From NCBI GenBank assembly GCA_029959295.1, contig JASCOH010000003.1, forward strand, positions 496,001 through 560,000: a DNA stretch of 64,000 nt. Direction: 5' to 3'. Position numbers and translations under genes: made by a program. How positions within the stretch are numbered: the first letter of the stretch is position 1; each line of letters begins with the position of its first letter. Below are positions 19,185 through 28,407 of this stretch, in pieces. The notes below the pieces were generated by a model that saw only the letters and a program-made list of their open reading frames with translations, was not told the DNA's origin and made no database searches. This DNA comes from Flavobacteriaceae bacterium PS02334 (GTDB lineage Bacteria; Bacteroidota; Bacteroidia; Flavobacteriales; Flavobacteriaceae).

Positions 19185-20015
19185 TTATACCTTTTCATCC
19201 TGTTCATCCATTTTTCTGATTAAAGCATCGCGTAAGCTATCAATGAATTTTGTACGGTTTATTTTTCGGGATTTAAGTTCCATAAAAGTATGATAGAAAT
19301 CTCCTAGATCAACATTAAAGATGCTTTCAAATGTTTTTGCTATTTCTTTTATGTCGGCATTTCCGTTATTAAAAACATTTTGTGAATACAGAGCATAAAT
19401 TAATTCGGTTAATGCAGTTTTATTGGCAGTCCATTTTAAAGGATTATCATCAAATGATTTTTTAGGGGTTCGGGTATTTAGCTGATCTTCAAGATATACC
19501 TGTATCAGGTCATTTGCAATAATTTTGGCTACTTTATAGTCGTGTGAAGTTGTAAAATTGTGATCTGCTTCGAAATAAAACGTGTCAAGGCTCAATTTAA
19601 TATCATGTTTTCCACGTACAAAATATTTGTGGTCCAAATAGGTGCTGTTAGTTCTGTAATATTTATAAAAATCGAGATTGTTATCAAAATACCTTTTCAA
19701 CTTTGAAAGTTCATTATCGATATATTTTTTAATGGCTTTCCCATTGCCATAAGGCTTTTTTGTTTCTATTTTGTAAACAGCATTGTGATAAATAAGTTTT
19801 GAAAGAATGACAGGCTTTAAATGCTTAAAGAAATATATTTCCTCTTCTGTACTATTAAAGCCTCGTTCTGCCACAAACTTTTTCAAATCTGCCATGTTAT
19901 TAATCAGAAGTTCAATAATCTCCTGCGCCAGCAAAATTGGATTTTCCATTTCCATTGTCAACTCAATAATTTTTTCCTCGACGTTTCGAATACATTCTCT
20001 ATAGCATTTTTCCAT
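19185..20015 (-). CDS. RteC domain regulatory protein
   Basis: A 276-residue protein of the RteC type. In CTnDOT, RteC is the DNA-binding activator of excision gene expression. The N-terminal part is helical (EKIIELTMEMENPILLAQEIIELLI) and the middle carries EEEIYFFKHLKPVILSKLIYHNAVYKIE, a family hallmark. A C-terminal DNA-binding region (ADIKEIAKTFESIFNVDLGDFYHTFMELKSRKINRTKFIDSL, read in parts) ends in DEQDEKV. Neither RteA nor RteB (the two-component partners) is in the window. It lies convergent with the helicase gene across a strong terminator. Confidence 0.9.
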   Translation of the reverse strand: MEKCYRECIRNVEEKIIELTMEMENPILLAQEIIELLINNMADLKKFVAERGFNSTEEEIYFFKHLKPVILSKLIYHNAVYKIETKKPYGNGKAIKKYIDNELSKLKRYFDNNLDFYKYYRTNSTYLDHKYFVRGKHDIKLSLDTFYFEADHNFTTSHDYKVAKIIANDLIQVYLEDQLNTRTPKKSFDDNPLKWTANKTALTELIYALYSQNVFNNGNADIKEIAKTFESIFNVDLGDFYHTFMELKSRKINRTKFIDSLRDALIRKMDEQDEKV

Positions 20016-20088
20016 TCGGTAATTTTTTGTGGTTATATAAACAATCTATTTTGTACGGTTAATTATCAAATGGAAGACCTTTTAATTC

Positions 20089-20727
20089 TTAGTCTTCCAT
20101 CAATTCTTTCATCTGCTCTATAAACTTTTCGGAAGTATAATTAGCAAATCCTGTGTGGTGAAATCGGATTTTTCCTGTCTTATCTAATACAAGCGTTGTG
20201 GGCAACGACCCGGCATAAATTTCTGCCGGAACATTACCACTGGATCTGTAAAGTGGAACTGAAAACTTTTCTTTATTCAAATATTCTCTTGCTACCGCTA
20301 TATCGTTATCCTCATTAATTGTAAGAAAGAAAAAATCAGGATGGTCTTTGAATGTGGAATAGAGTTTTTCAATAGAAGGAAACTCAGCCCTGCAAGGCGG
20401 ACACCACGATGCCCAGAAGTTGATGAATACTACTTTTCCTCTTAATGAGGAGGTATTCACAACATTGCCTTTCTCGTCGGAAAAATTAAAATCTGCGTTT
20501 ACCTGGTTCACTGTATCCGTGTCCTTTTTATCTATACTTGCATTAAAAATCCCTGTTGCCATAAGTTGTCGTAGCAGGAATGATTTTGCATCGGGGCTGA
20601 CGAACAGTACCCCGATCAAGATGACCATTAATATAGTAAAACCGTTTTTACGGATGTACTGCCAAAACTGATTTGTAGGTGGTTTTTCTTTTGAAAGCTC
20701 TTTGTTGTTCAACATAATTTCGTTCAT
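20089..20727 (-). CDS. TlpA-family membrane-anchored thioredoxin (copy 1)
   Basis: This 212-residue protein has one N-terminal membrane anchor (about residues 30-52, FTILMVILIGVLFVSPD), then a thioredoxin-fold domain facing the periplasm. The redox motif is NFWASWCPPCRAEFPS and the cis-proline region is GSLPTTLVLDKTG. TlpA-type enzymes reduce periplasmic disulfides or help metalate copper sites. It is the last gene of the TolC-RND-adaptor-TlpA-TlpA run, 2 bases from the second TlpA gene. The anchor differs from the lipoprotein anchor of its partner, so the two are not recent copies. Confidence 0.88.
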   Translation of the reverse strand: MNEIMLNNKELSKEKPPTNQFWQYIRKNGFTILMVILIGVLFVSPDAKSFLLRQLMATGIFNASIDKKDTDTVNQVNADFNFSDEKGNVVNTSSLRGKVVFINFWASWCPPCRAEFPSIEKLYSTFKDHPDFFFLTINEDNDIAVAREYLNKEKFSVPLYRSSGNVPAEIYAGSLPTTLVLDKTGKIRFHHTGFANYTSEKFIEQMKELMED

Positions 20728-20729
20728 TT

Positions 20730-21317
20730 TTAGTTACTTTCCACCAATTCTTTAAGGGCTTTCACTATTTCGGGGCTTGAATAATCCCTACCACCTTCTA
20801 AACGGGCAATCATATCTCCGCTTTTGTCGAGTATAACCGTAGTCGGAATTGCACCTCCTAAATAATCGGAAGGTATATTTCCGGCTGGAACATATACAGG
20901 CAGGTCATACTTTTTCTTATTCATAAATGCAGTAGATTTTTCGATTTTGTTATCCACATCTACCATTAAAAACACGATGTCGTTATTGCCGTTAAATGAT
21001 TGTTTCAGTTGGTTGATTGACGGCATTTCTTGAATACATGGCGGACACCACGTAGCCCAAAAATTGATGAATACCACCTTGCCTTTTAAGGATTTTAGCG
21101 ATACGGTTTTTCCATCCTTGTCTTTAAATACCACATCATCACCGGTCTGTTCCGGCAATGATGTATTTTCTTTTTCCGCGATTGCAGTTGGTGCGGATTG
21201 CGACACGGTTTTCGTTTGCTCATTGCCGTTGCAGCCCGCAAAGCAGAAGCCTCCAATTGTTACCAAAATGTACGTGAGCATCGCTCTTTTATTTAATTTC
21301 ATTTTCATATCCTTCAT
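20730..21317 (-). CDS. TlpA-family lipoprotein thioredoxin (copy 2)
   Basis: A 195-residue protein with a lipoprotein signal ending FCFAGCNG (lipobox FAGC) and then a thioredoxin-fold domain with NFWATWCPPCIQEMPS and GAIPTTVILDKSG. It should be a periplasmic thiol-disulfide enzyme tethered to a membrane. The catalytic CPPC is identical to that of the neighbouring protein, but the linker and anchor are different. It starts 6 bases after the stop of the RND adaptor gene, so it belongs to the same transcript. Its link to the efflux pump is unexplained; redox protection of cargo or pump parts is a guess. Confidence 0.88.
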   Translation of the reverse strand: MKDMKMKLNKRAMLTYILVTIGGFCFAGCNGNEQTKTVSQSAPTAIAEKENTSLPEQTGDDVVFKDKDGKTVSLKSLKGKVVFINFWATWCPPCIQEMPSINQLKQSFNGNNDIVFLMVDVDNKIEKSTAFMNKKKYDLPVYVPAGNIPSDYLGGAIPTTVILDKSGDMIARLEGGRDYSSPEIVKALKELVESN

Positions 21318-21323
21318 ATTTTG

Positions 21324-22430
21324 TTAGTTTATTTTACCCTCTTTGATTTCTTCTGACGGTTTCAGAATGATATTGTCTTCGGGCGAAAGATTACCGAAAA
21401 CCTCTGTCAGTGTATCTAAACGTACCCCCTCATTTACAGCAATCCGTTTTACCTCGTTGTTGTTCAACGTCAAAACATAAGTTCCCGACTGCGTATTTAG
21501 TACGCTCTTGGTCTGTACCCAATTCGACGGGCTTTTACGCTTTAATTTCAGCTTGACCTGTGCATAATCGCCTCCCTGCAATTCGCCTGACGGGTTGCTT
21601 ACGTCAAACTCCAATGTAAGGGAACGGTCTTCCTGGTCAAGCAGTCCCGATGTACGGGAAAGTTTGGCATCAAACGTTTTACCGGGCTGTGAGCTAACTG
21701 TAAATGTAGCGGGCATTCCCTGGTGTACGGATGCTGCGTGTTTTTCGGGCAGGGATAAGGTAAGGCGTAGCTTATTACTCTGTGCCATCATAAATAAAGG
21801 CGTATTGCTTCCTGTTCCTGCCAAAGCTCCTACGGAAACATTCCTCTGGGTAATCACGCCGTCAAACGGTGCTGTGATACGGAGATACTGCGACAACTGC
21901 GAAGAATGCGCCGTACCTGCTTTGGAAGCCTCATAGGCGGATTTGGCACTCTCCATAGCACTTTTAGCCCTGTCCAGCTCAATATCGGCTACCGCTCCGG
22001 TTGTTTTGGAAGCCGTTACCAATCGGTCATACGCCTGTTTTGCGTACAGGTAATCACTATATACCTTTTGCTCTGTGGATTTGTCGGAAAGGTACTGTTG
22101 CTGCATTTCGGGAGCTTCCAATACCGCCAAAAGCTGGCCTTTGCGAACCCTGTCGCCTCTATCTACATACATCCGTTGTACAAATCCCGTAACTTTAGCA
22201 TACACCGCTACCTGCTCAAAGGGTTTCAGTTCTGCCGGAACGGATATTTCGTATTCGGGATTGATAAACTGTACGGGAGCCGTTTTATAATTTACGGGCT
22301 TTTCCTGTACTTCCTTCACCTGTCCTTTTTCCTGCTCTTTTTGGGAACAAGCTGAAAGCATCAATACCAGCGATGTGGTCAATGCCAGTAGGATTGTTGA
22401 TTTTCTATTGATTGAAATGCTGTGATACAT
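21324..22430 (-). CDS. RND efflux periplasmic adaptor (membrane fusion protein)
   Basis: A 368-residue lipoprotein (LVLMLSACSQKE, lipobox LSAC) of the HlyD/AcrA type. Adaptor features in order are a barrel-sandwich start (VYAKVTGFVQRMYVDRGDRVRKGQLLAVLEA), a helical hairpin (about residues 105-165), the second lipoyl half (RITAPFDGVITQRNVSVGAL), and a beta-barrel to about residue 330. It links the inner-membrane RND pump and the TolC-type channel. It is 24 bases downstream of the pump gene. No Met/His-rich metal tail is visible, so the substrate class is not shown. Confidence 0.92.
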   Translation of the reverse strand: MYHSISINRKSTILLALTTSLVLMLSACSQKEQEKGQVKEVQEKPVNYKTAPVQFINPEYEISVPAELKPFEQVAVYAKVTGFVQRMYVDRGDRVRKGQLLAVLEAPEMQQQYLSDKSTEQKVYSDYLYAKQAYDRLVTASKTTGAVADIELDRAKSAMESAKSAYEASKAGTAHSSQLSQYLRITAPFDGVITQRNVSVGALAGTGSNTPLFMMAQSNKLRLTLSLPEKHAASVHQGMPATFTVSSQPGKTFDAKLSRTSGLLDQEDRSLTLEFDVSNPSGELQGGDYAQVKLKLKRKSPSNWVQTKSVLNTQSGTYVLTLNNNEVKRIAVNEGVRLDTLTEVFGNLSPEDNIILKPSEEIKEGKIN

Positions 22431-22454
22431 TGTAATGCTAATTTTTAAAGTTTA

Positions 22455-25400
22455 TTATATCGTTTGTTTACCGGATTGTTCTGCATAATACCTGCTCTCA
22501 TAATCATCAGGGTCTAAAGACGGACTGATGACTTTAGTCCTCGACATCAGGGAAGAAAAGAAATGCGGAACCAATAAAAGAATGGTTACGGTAGAGGCAA
22601 TAAGCCCGCCGATAACCGCCCTGCCCAAAGGTGCTACCTGTTCTGCTCCGTCGCCCAAGCCCATTGCCATCGGCAACATTCCGGCAAGCATTGCTGCTGC
22701 GGTCATTATTACAGGTCTTAACCTGGACGAGGCTGCAAGCCTTGCAGCATTGGCAGGTTTCAGGAGTAATTTTTTACGGTAATATTCTGCCTGATTGACC
22801 AACAGTACCGCATTGGAAACCGATACCCCGAGCGACATAATAATACCCATATAGGATTGCAGGTTGAGCGTACTGCCCGTAAGGAATAGAATAATAAGGC
22901 TGCCCGCAATTACGGCAGGCAATACCGATAGGATAATCAATGGCACTTTGAACGACTGGTAATAAGCCGAAAGCATCAGGAATATGGCAATAATGGCTAC
23001 ACCCAAACCTGCCAAAAGACTGCCCAATGTGTCATCTAAGAGCTGTAATGTACCCTCTGTCCAAACAGTTGTACCTCGGGGCGGCTCTCCCGCGTCTTTA
23101 ATGGCTTGCTTCACTGCATGGGAAGCTGTACCCAGATCTTTTCCGTACACATTGGCAACGATAGTTACATAACGGTTCGGTCCCTTACGGTTTACCTGTG
23201 CCGGAGCCGTGACCCTGCGTATGCTTGCTACATCTTCCAGCACAGGGCGAAGACTTCCCGCTTTCAAAGGAAGCGACCGCAGTCTTTCTTCCGACATAAT
23301 GCCCTCCGGTATCTGTACCTGCGTCTGGAATACCAATCCTGATTTGGGGTCAATCCATAAATTTTTGTCCGTAAAACGGGTAGATGATGTAGCCGTGACA
23401 AGACTGCGGGTAATATCGTGCATCGTCAGCCCGAACTGCCCGGCAAGATCACGGTTTACCTCGATTTCCATACTCGGATAAGCAATGGCTTCGGCAATGC
23501 GGACATCACGCAGGTAAGGCACTTTTTTAAGGTTGGCTTCAATCTTTGATGCGTGTGCATAAGCACCCTTTAACTGACCTGCACCTACTTTGACTTCAAT
23601 AGGTGTCATAGCACCCTGTCCCATAATCTTTTCGGTCAGTTCCATCGGTTCAAAATTGAATGCGACTTCGGGATGCACTACGGCAATCCTTTTCCTGATG
23701 TTTTCTTTCAGCTCTTCCATCGATCCGCTATATACTTCCTGATTGACCGATACCTGTAAAACCGCCTCGTGGGAAGCACTGGTAAATAAGAAAATAGGAT
23801 TGATGGGCGTTCCTGCGGAATGCATCCCTACAAATGCGGAGGTGATGTTGATGCCGTTCTCAGGTATAAGTTCACGGATGTCTTCGGTAATATCACTGAC
23901 GATCTGTTCCGTTTTTTCGATCCTGGTTCCCTGTGGTGCCTGTATCCGGAGCTGAAAATCTCCATTATTGGAAACGGGCATAACATCTGTCCCGACCACG
24001 TTCAAGAGCAGTGCGGCAATTCCTGCGGCAACGGCAACATATCCCACGAAAAGCACAAGTGATTTTTTTCCCCATTTCCGCATACGGTACGAATAATTCA
24101 CACGGAACTTATCAAAGAAAGCCCGCTTTCTCGGTGTGTTAGCTTCTGTATTGTGCTTGTTCTTCATCATCCAGTTTGCCAGTATCGGTACAAAAGTCTG
24201 CGAAGCCAAAAAGGAAGCAATCATCGCAAAAGCAACCACCATAGACAAAGGCATGAACATATCTTTTGGAATGCCCGTCATAATAAACGCAGGGGTCAAT
24301 ACCGCAAGAATACAGAGCAATATCAGCAGTTTGGGGATAGAGATTTCGAGCAGGGCATCTACGATCGACCGCTGTTTGGGCTTGCCCATTTCCATATGCT
24401 GATGTATGTTCTCTATCGTAACGGTTGCCTCATCTACGAGGATCCCGATGGACAGGGCAAGACCGCTCAATGTCATAATATTGATGGTCTGTCCGAAAAG
24501 GTGCAAAGTCGTAACTGCCGTAAGGATGGCAATCGGAATAGTCAGTACAACAATGATCGCTCCCCGAGTATCACCTAAGAAGAGTAATATGACCAATCCT
24601 GTGAAAACCGCTCCTAGAATCCCCTCGTGGATAAGATTGGAAAGGGAACGTTCGATATAACTCGACTGGTCAAATTCATAGCTAACCTTTACATCTTCAG
24701 GCAATTGGTCTTTCAGCATAGGAATGGCCTTTTTCAGGTTTTCCACGGCATCCAGTGTGGAAGCATCCGCCTTTTTAATAATAGGCAGGTAAACCGACCG
24801 TTTGCCGTTAATCAGGGCGTAACCGACGGTCTGGTCGGCACCGTCTTCCACACGGGCAACATCGCCAACATATACGGTGCGGTTATCACTTGTTTTTACA
24901 GGAGTTTTCAATAACTCGTCCGGTCCTTTGGCGATGGAATTAATGGGAGCCATTAGGTTTTCTTCTCCGATACGGATATTTCCGGCAGGTGACGGAAGAC
25001 TGTTTTTAGTAATGGCAACCGTTATATCTTCAGGGCTTAACCCGTTCGCCTGCATCGCTTCGGGGTCAATGTTGATGACAATAGAACGGACATTTCCGCC
25101 AAACGGAGCAGGAGAAGTAATGCCCGGAATCTGTACGAACATCGGTCTGATCTTGGTCAATGCCAATGTCTGTATTTCATTAACGGAACGCTGGTCGCTT
25201 TCAAAAACAAGGTTACCTACCGGAAGCGAACTGCCGTCGAACCTGACGACCATGGGCGGAACAGCTCCCGGTGGCAGAAATCCCATAGCCCTGTTTGTAA
25301 AGGTGGCAACTTCTCCGGCGGCTTGAGACATATCCGTTCCCGGATGAAAGGTCAGTTTCATGAGGGTCAGACCCTGTACGCTCTTGAAATCAATATTTTT

Positions 25401-25631
25401 TACACCGCTCACAAATAGGAGTACTTTCTGGAATTCGTTTGCCATAAAGCCGTCCATATACGCCGGTGAGAGTCCTCCGTATGACATCGATATGTATATG
25501 GCAGGCAGTTCAACTTCGGGAAAAATATCTACGTTTATTTTTTTTACGCTGTTATAGGAAAAGAAAGCTATAGCCAGTACGACAACCATAATCGCAATGG
25601 GCTTCCTTAACGCAAATCTTATCATGTTCAT
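22455..25631 (-). CDS. RND efflux permease (AcrB/CusA-type)
   Basis: A 1058-residue inner-membrane pump with the RND architecture: TM1 at the N-terminus (FALRKPIAIMVVVLAIAFF), a large periplasmic loop, TM2-6, a second loop, and TM8-12. The TM4 proton relay region reads LSIGILVDEATVTIENIHQHME and the conserved TM10-11 region reads GVSVSNAVLLVNQAEYYRK. The subfamily is closer to the HAE/HME group common in Bacteroidota; diagnostic copper Met triads were not obvious, so drug or metal export is open. It is 10 bases downstream of the TolC gene. An alternative ATG exists 6 bases downstream (MIRFAL). Confidence 0.93.
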   Translation of the reverse strand: MNMIRFALRKPIAIMVVVLAIAFFSYNSVKKINVDIFPEVELPAIYISMSYGGLSPAYMDGFMANEFQKVLLFVSGVKNIDFKSVQGLTLMKLTFHPGTDMSQAAGEVATFTNRAMGFLPPGAVPPMVVRFDGSSLPVGNLVFESDQRSVNEIQTLALTKIRPMFVQIPGITSPAPFGGNVRSIVINIDPEAMQANGLSPEDITVAITKNSLPSPAGNIRIGEENLMAPINSIAKGPDELLKTPVKTSDNRTVYVGDVARVEDGADQTVGYALINGKRSVYLPIIKKADASTLDAVENLKKAIPMLKDQLPEDVKVSYEFDQSSYIERSLSNLIHEGILGAVFTGLVILLFLGDTRGAIIVVLTIPIAILTAVTTLHLFGQTINIMTLSGLALSIGILVDEATVTIENIHQHMEMGKPKQRSIVDALLEISIPKLLILLCILAVLTPAFIMTGIPKDMFMPLSMVVAFAMIASFLASQTFVPILANWMMKNKHNTEANTPRKRAFFDKFRVNYSYRMRKWGKKSLVLFVGYVAVAAGIAALLLNVVGTDVMPVSNNGDFQLRIQAPQGTRIEKTEQIVSDITEDIRELIPENGINITSAFVGMHSAGTPINPIFLFTSASHEAVLQVSVNQEVYSGSMEELKENIRKRIAVVHPEVAFNFEPMELTEKIMGQGAMTPIEVKVGAGQLKGAYAHASKIEANLKKVPYLRDVRIAEAIAYPSMEIEVNRDLAGQFGLTMHDITRSLVTATSSTRFTDKNLWIDPKSGLVFQTQVQIPEGIMSEERLRSLPLKAGSLRPVLEDVASIRRVTAPAQVNRKGPNRYVTIVANVYGKDLGTASHAVKQAIKDAGEPPRGTTVWTEGTLQLLDDTLGSLLAGLGVAIIAIFLMLSAYYQSFKVPLIILSVLPAVIAGSLIILFLTGSTLNLQSYMGIIMSLGVSVSNAVLLVNQAEYYRKKLLLKPANAARLAASSRLRPVIMTAAAMLAGMLPMAMGLGDGAEQVAPLGRAVIGGLIASTVTILLLVPHFFSSLMSRTKVISPSLDPDDYESRYYAEQSGKQTI

Positions 25632-25641
25632 ATACGATTAT

Positions 25642-27027
25642 TTAAAGGTTGTTGAATAAAAAGTCGAAATCGGCGGTCAGTTCAGCTTCGTAAGCCAGCA
25701 ATACCCAATAATCACGGGAGGCCTCGATATGGGCGTTCTCTGCCTGTTCGAGCAGAAGGCGTATCTGTAAGAGCTCGCTCAGCGTGATCAGACCGCTCTT
25801 GTACCTTGCCAGGTACATATTGTAGGCATCACGCGACTGCTGTACAGCAAGTTTCGTTTTTCGGAGCTGCTCGTACTGTTGAACAATTTTTGCCTGCGAA
25901 GCGGATAAATCCGCCTGCATCGCCTGCTGGTACTGTGACTGCAATAATTTGGTACTTTCCGCTTCTTTAAAAAGCTGTTCGCCTTTCATACGGTTGGTAT
26001 GCAGGCTGGTCAGGTTCCAGGTGATGCCTATGCCTGCCAGAAAGTTGTTGGTGGTATTGTTAAAGCCGTCTTTCCATGTTCCCGATACCATACCGTTTGG
26101 GCTGATGCCCGTACCCCGATAGGCATAACCGCCCAAAAGGTTGACCGACGGTAAAGAAGACCTTTTCTGTGCTTCCCCGCTCAATGTGTAATACTCGGAT
26201 TGCTTATCCAAAGCATCTAAAATAGGATGTGAGGGATTGATGGACGTTATTTTACTTAACGTATTTTCGGAGGGATTGCCAAAACGGAAGGTAGATGCCG
26301 TATAATTGACGGTATCATTGCCGTACAGTTCCGATAGTTTAATGTAGGCGGCATTTTTAAACCCGTTCCATTTGTCGTGTTCACCCATTGCCTGCACATA
26401 GGATGAAGAGGCGATCAGACTGTCTGCCGCAGGTCTTAAACCCGATGCGGATAATCCTGCTGTGATTTTACGGATATCGTCCAATCTTTCGGCGTTCTTC
26501 TGTGTCCATTGCAGTTTGGCATCGTTGTACAAAAGAACGATGTACCTTTCGGATAGGGTCTTTTTCAGATTAAGTATATATGCATCTTTATCGATGACCG
26601 ATTTATTGTATAGGGCATCCGCCGCTTCGTTCTGTTTTCGGAGCTTTCCAAAGGAAAATACTTCCCATTCCACGATAGCAGAACCAAAGGTATTGGCTGC
26701 TGTAGAACTGCCTTCCAATGGTGCGGCCGAACCGCTTACATTGAAAAATCCGGCCTGCGGAAAGAAGGCTCCGGCACTGCCCTGGTAAGTACCATATGTA
26801 TTCTGTGCCTGTGCTTTTACCTGTGGCAGCGTATTGCCCTTAACTGCCCGTTGATTAAATTTTGCCGCGTCAATCGCCGACATTTTTGCTCCAACCCCGG
26901 GATAGTTCTCTTCTACTTTAGGCCAAAGACTGCCTAAGGTATTTTCTTGTTGCTGTTGTGCGTACAACGGTAACGCAGCAACAATGGCAAGCCACGAAAA
27001 TGTGGTTGCCATAATATGTTTTATCAT
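25642..27027 (-). CDS. TolC-family outer membrane channel protein
   Basis: A 461-residue protein with a signal peptide (IMATTFSWLAIVAALPLYAQQ) and the repeated helical-hairpin plan of TolC/OEP proteins. Long amphipathic helices are visible (for example QADLSASQAKIVQQYEQL and KLAVQQSRDAYNMYLARYKSGLITL). It forms the outer membrane exit of the RND system downstream. As first gene of the pump operon, it needs a promoter in the 27028-27139 gap or beyond; I see no clear -7 box there. The C-terminal end LFNNL is short but typical. Confidence 0.9.
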   Translation of the reverse strand: MIKHIMATTFSWLAIVAALPLYAQQQQENTLGSLWPKVEENYPGVGAKMSAIDAAKFNQRAVKGNTLPQVKAQAQNTYGTYQGSAGAFFPQAGFFNVSGSAAPLEGSSTAANTFGSAIVEWEVFSFGKLRKQNEAADALYNKSVIDKDAYILNLKKTLSERYIVLLYNDAKLQWTQKNAERLDDIRKITAGLSASGLRPAADSLIASSSYVQAMGEHDKWNGFKNAAYIKLSELYGNDTVNYTASTFRFGNPSENTLSKITSINPSHPILDALDKQSEYYTLSGEAQKRSSLPSVNLLGGYAYRGTGISPNGMVSGTWKDGFNNTTNNFLAGIGITWNLTSLHTNRMKGEQLFKEAESTKLLQSQYQQAMQADLSASQAKIVQQYEQLRKTKLAVQQSRDAYNMYLARYKSGLITLSELLQIRLLLEQAENAHIEASRDYWVLLAYEAELTADFDFLFNNL

Positions 27028-27139
27028 ATTACGATATAATTTTGGATAGGCCGTACAAAAGGCGACCGAAGATTATTTTAAAATGGAAACAATAGAAAAT
27101 CAATCTAAAAACCTGTAGGGTTGATAGATGGATAAGAGA

Positions 27140-27556
27140 TTAATGGGAGTAGTGAATGATGAGTTTCCTGTATTCCAGAAACAGAGGGATGGCATTGCGG
27201 ATTTTACCGCTACTGCTGTAAAGTGGATGCTTGTTTCCTTTGGTGATGTAACGAATACCGAAAAGGAAAAGAAAAGCAGCAGTAAAAATAGCTACCGGTA
27301 GTAAATCGGGACTACTAAGATTGTTTTGGTTTGACTGCGAATGGGTAATTTCAGTCGGGGAGCATTTTTCGAAAGTAGTTGCTGAAAAATTAGTGCCTCC
27401 CTTTGTTGGAGCCTGTTCCGTTTTAACCGGAATGCCGGCCATATTTTTTATGGCAATCTTTACAGGACAAGATGTAAGTAATACCAATAAGATTGCAGCG
27501 ATTACAAAAAAATATCGCTTACAGTTCATTGAAATATTTGGTATAGTCCTGTTCAT
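27140..27556 (-). CDS. Small membrane/lipoprotein-like hypothetical protein
   Basis: About 138 residues from ATG 27556 (another ATG at 27529 is possible and would give a cleaner signal, MNCKRYFFVIAAILLVLLTSC). A hydrophobic N-terminal segment ends in a Cys that fits a lipobox (LLTSC), and a second hydrophobic stretch (LPVAIFTAAFLFLFGIRYI) follows. Between them lies a Ser/Thr/Asn-rich periplasmic-looking segment with ATTFEKCSPTE. Proteins of this kind often precede Bacteroidota RND operons. I do not recognise a defined family, and its function is unknown. Confidence 0.6.
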   Translation of the reverse strand: MNRTIPNISMNCKRYFFVIAAILLVLLTSCPVKIAIKNMAGIPVKTEQAPTKGGTNFSATTFEKCSPTEITHSQSNQNNLSSPDLLPVAIFTAAFLFLFGIRYITKGNKHPLYSSSGKIRNAIPLFLEYRKLIIHYSH

Positions 27557-27681
27557 CAATCTACAAAAATAGTTTTATTTGATCAAGGGTGCAAGGATGA
27601 ATGTCTGATTTCCGCTATTTTAACATTAAATTTTCTATTAACTTGCTTATATTGAAGTTGAATTTTATTCCAAAATAGAAA

Positions 27682-27708
27682 GTGGGAACAATTTTAATTT
27701 GTTCCCAC
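27682..27708. terminator. Rho-independent terminator downstream of isochorismatase gene
   Basis: Perfect 10-bp arms GTGGGAACAA (27682-27691) and TTGTTCCCAC (27699-27708) with a 7-base loop. On the minus strand the stem is followed by CTTTCTATTTT, a reasonable U-tract for the gene ending at 27717; the plus-strand tail is poorer. Confidence 0.75.
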
Positions 27709-27716
27709 ATACATTT

Positions 27717-28265
27717 TTAGGCATTGATGTATTCATCTGCCGTTGTTACATTTGCATAGAAGAATGTCAAGGCTGCAATGAACGCAGTATGTACATCCTC
27801 TGCTTTAACCACTTTTCCCTGAAGCTCTTGATCTCTTGAAGCACAGGCATCACTGATAACCGTACATTCAAACCCAAGGTCTTTTGCCGCTCTTGTGGTT
27901 GCATCAACGCACATATGCGACATCATTCCTGTTATGACCACTTCAGTAACGCCGTTGGATTTCAGGTATTCCAATAGATCGGTTTCCCTGAAGCTGTTTG
28001 GGTAATATTTTTTTACCACTTTCTCTCCTTCGGCAGGTCTTACATTTTCGTGAATATCTGCCCCTGCTGTTCCAGGATGGAAAAATGGAATATTCCCGTC
28101 TGTTGCAAAATGCTGGATATGTGCGATAGGAAGATCGTTTGCTCTAAAATGATCGATCATTTTACGGGCCTGAAGACTTGCCTCCTCAGATCCTACAAGT
28201 TCCCATGCTCCGTTTTTGAAATAGTCGTTCTGGATATCTATAACCAGTAATGCTTTTTTACTCAT
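27717..28265 (-). CDS. Isochorismatase-family cysteine hydrolase (copy 1, AraC-site promoter)
   Basis: A 182-residue protein of the isochorismatase/nicotinamidase fold. The catalytic triad can be read as Asp10 (LLVIDIQNDYF), a Lys at 85/86 (VVKKYYPNSF) and Cys119 (GMMSHMCVDATTR). The fold serves nicotinamidases, isochorismatases and YcaC-type hydrolases; the substrate is not deducible here. Nicotinamidase is attractive because the upstream operon has two sirtuin-like NAD+ consumers that release nicotinamide, but that is inference only. The promoter at 28303-28359 carries the same double TGGTA box as the sirtuin and oxidoreductase promoters. Confidence 0.9.
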   Translation of the reverse strand: MSKKALLVIDIQNDYFKNGAWELVGSEEASLQARKMIDHFRANDLPIAHIQHFATDGNIPFFHPGTAGADIHENVRPAEGEKVVKKYYPNSFRETDLLEYLKSNGVTEVVITGMMSHMCVDATTRAAKDLGFECTVISDACASRDQELQGKVVKAEDVHTAFIAALTFFYANVTTADEYINA

Positions 28266-28302
28266 CTTTTTACAATTTATTTAACTTGTTAAACGTATGA
28301 TG

Positions 28303-28373
28303 CAAAGTTCGCCAATTAAATAACCGAACCGGCTACCAAAACTTGCCCAATAACTACCATTTTGATAAATATT
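28303..28373 (-). promoter_or_regulatory. AraC-type promoter site 1 (for isochorismatase gene at 27717-28265)
   Basis: On the minus strand, TTTATCAAAATGGTAGT holds TGGTA (28359-28355), and a second TGGTA (28338-28334) lies exactly 21 bp downstream. After a further 23 bp comes GAACTTTG (28310-28303), a near match to the -7 box TAnnTTTG. The first 17-base element is repeated at the two other promoters of this locus. Sites 21 bp apart fit two AraC subunits on one DNA face. Confidence 0.75.
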
Positions 28374-28407
28374 AAATGAATTATTGGGATGATCACGTAC
28401 TTTTCCG

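Noticed and set aside
28351-28373. Repeated blocks considered as CRISPR or mobile-element ends
   Set aside because: Only three copies, each oriented to a gene and at fixed spacing from a -7 box, so promoter elements explain them better.
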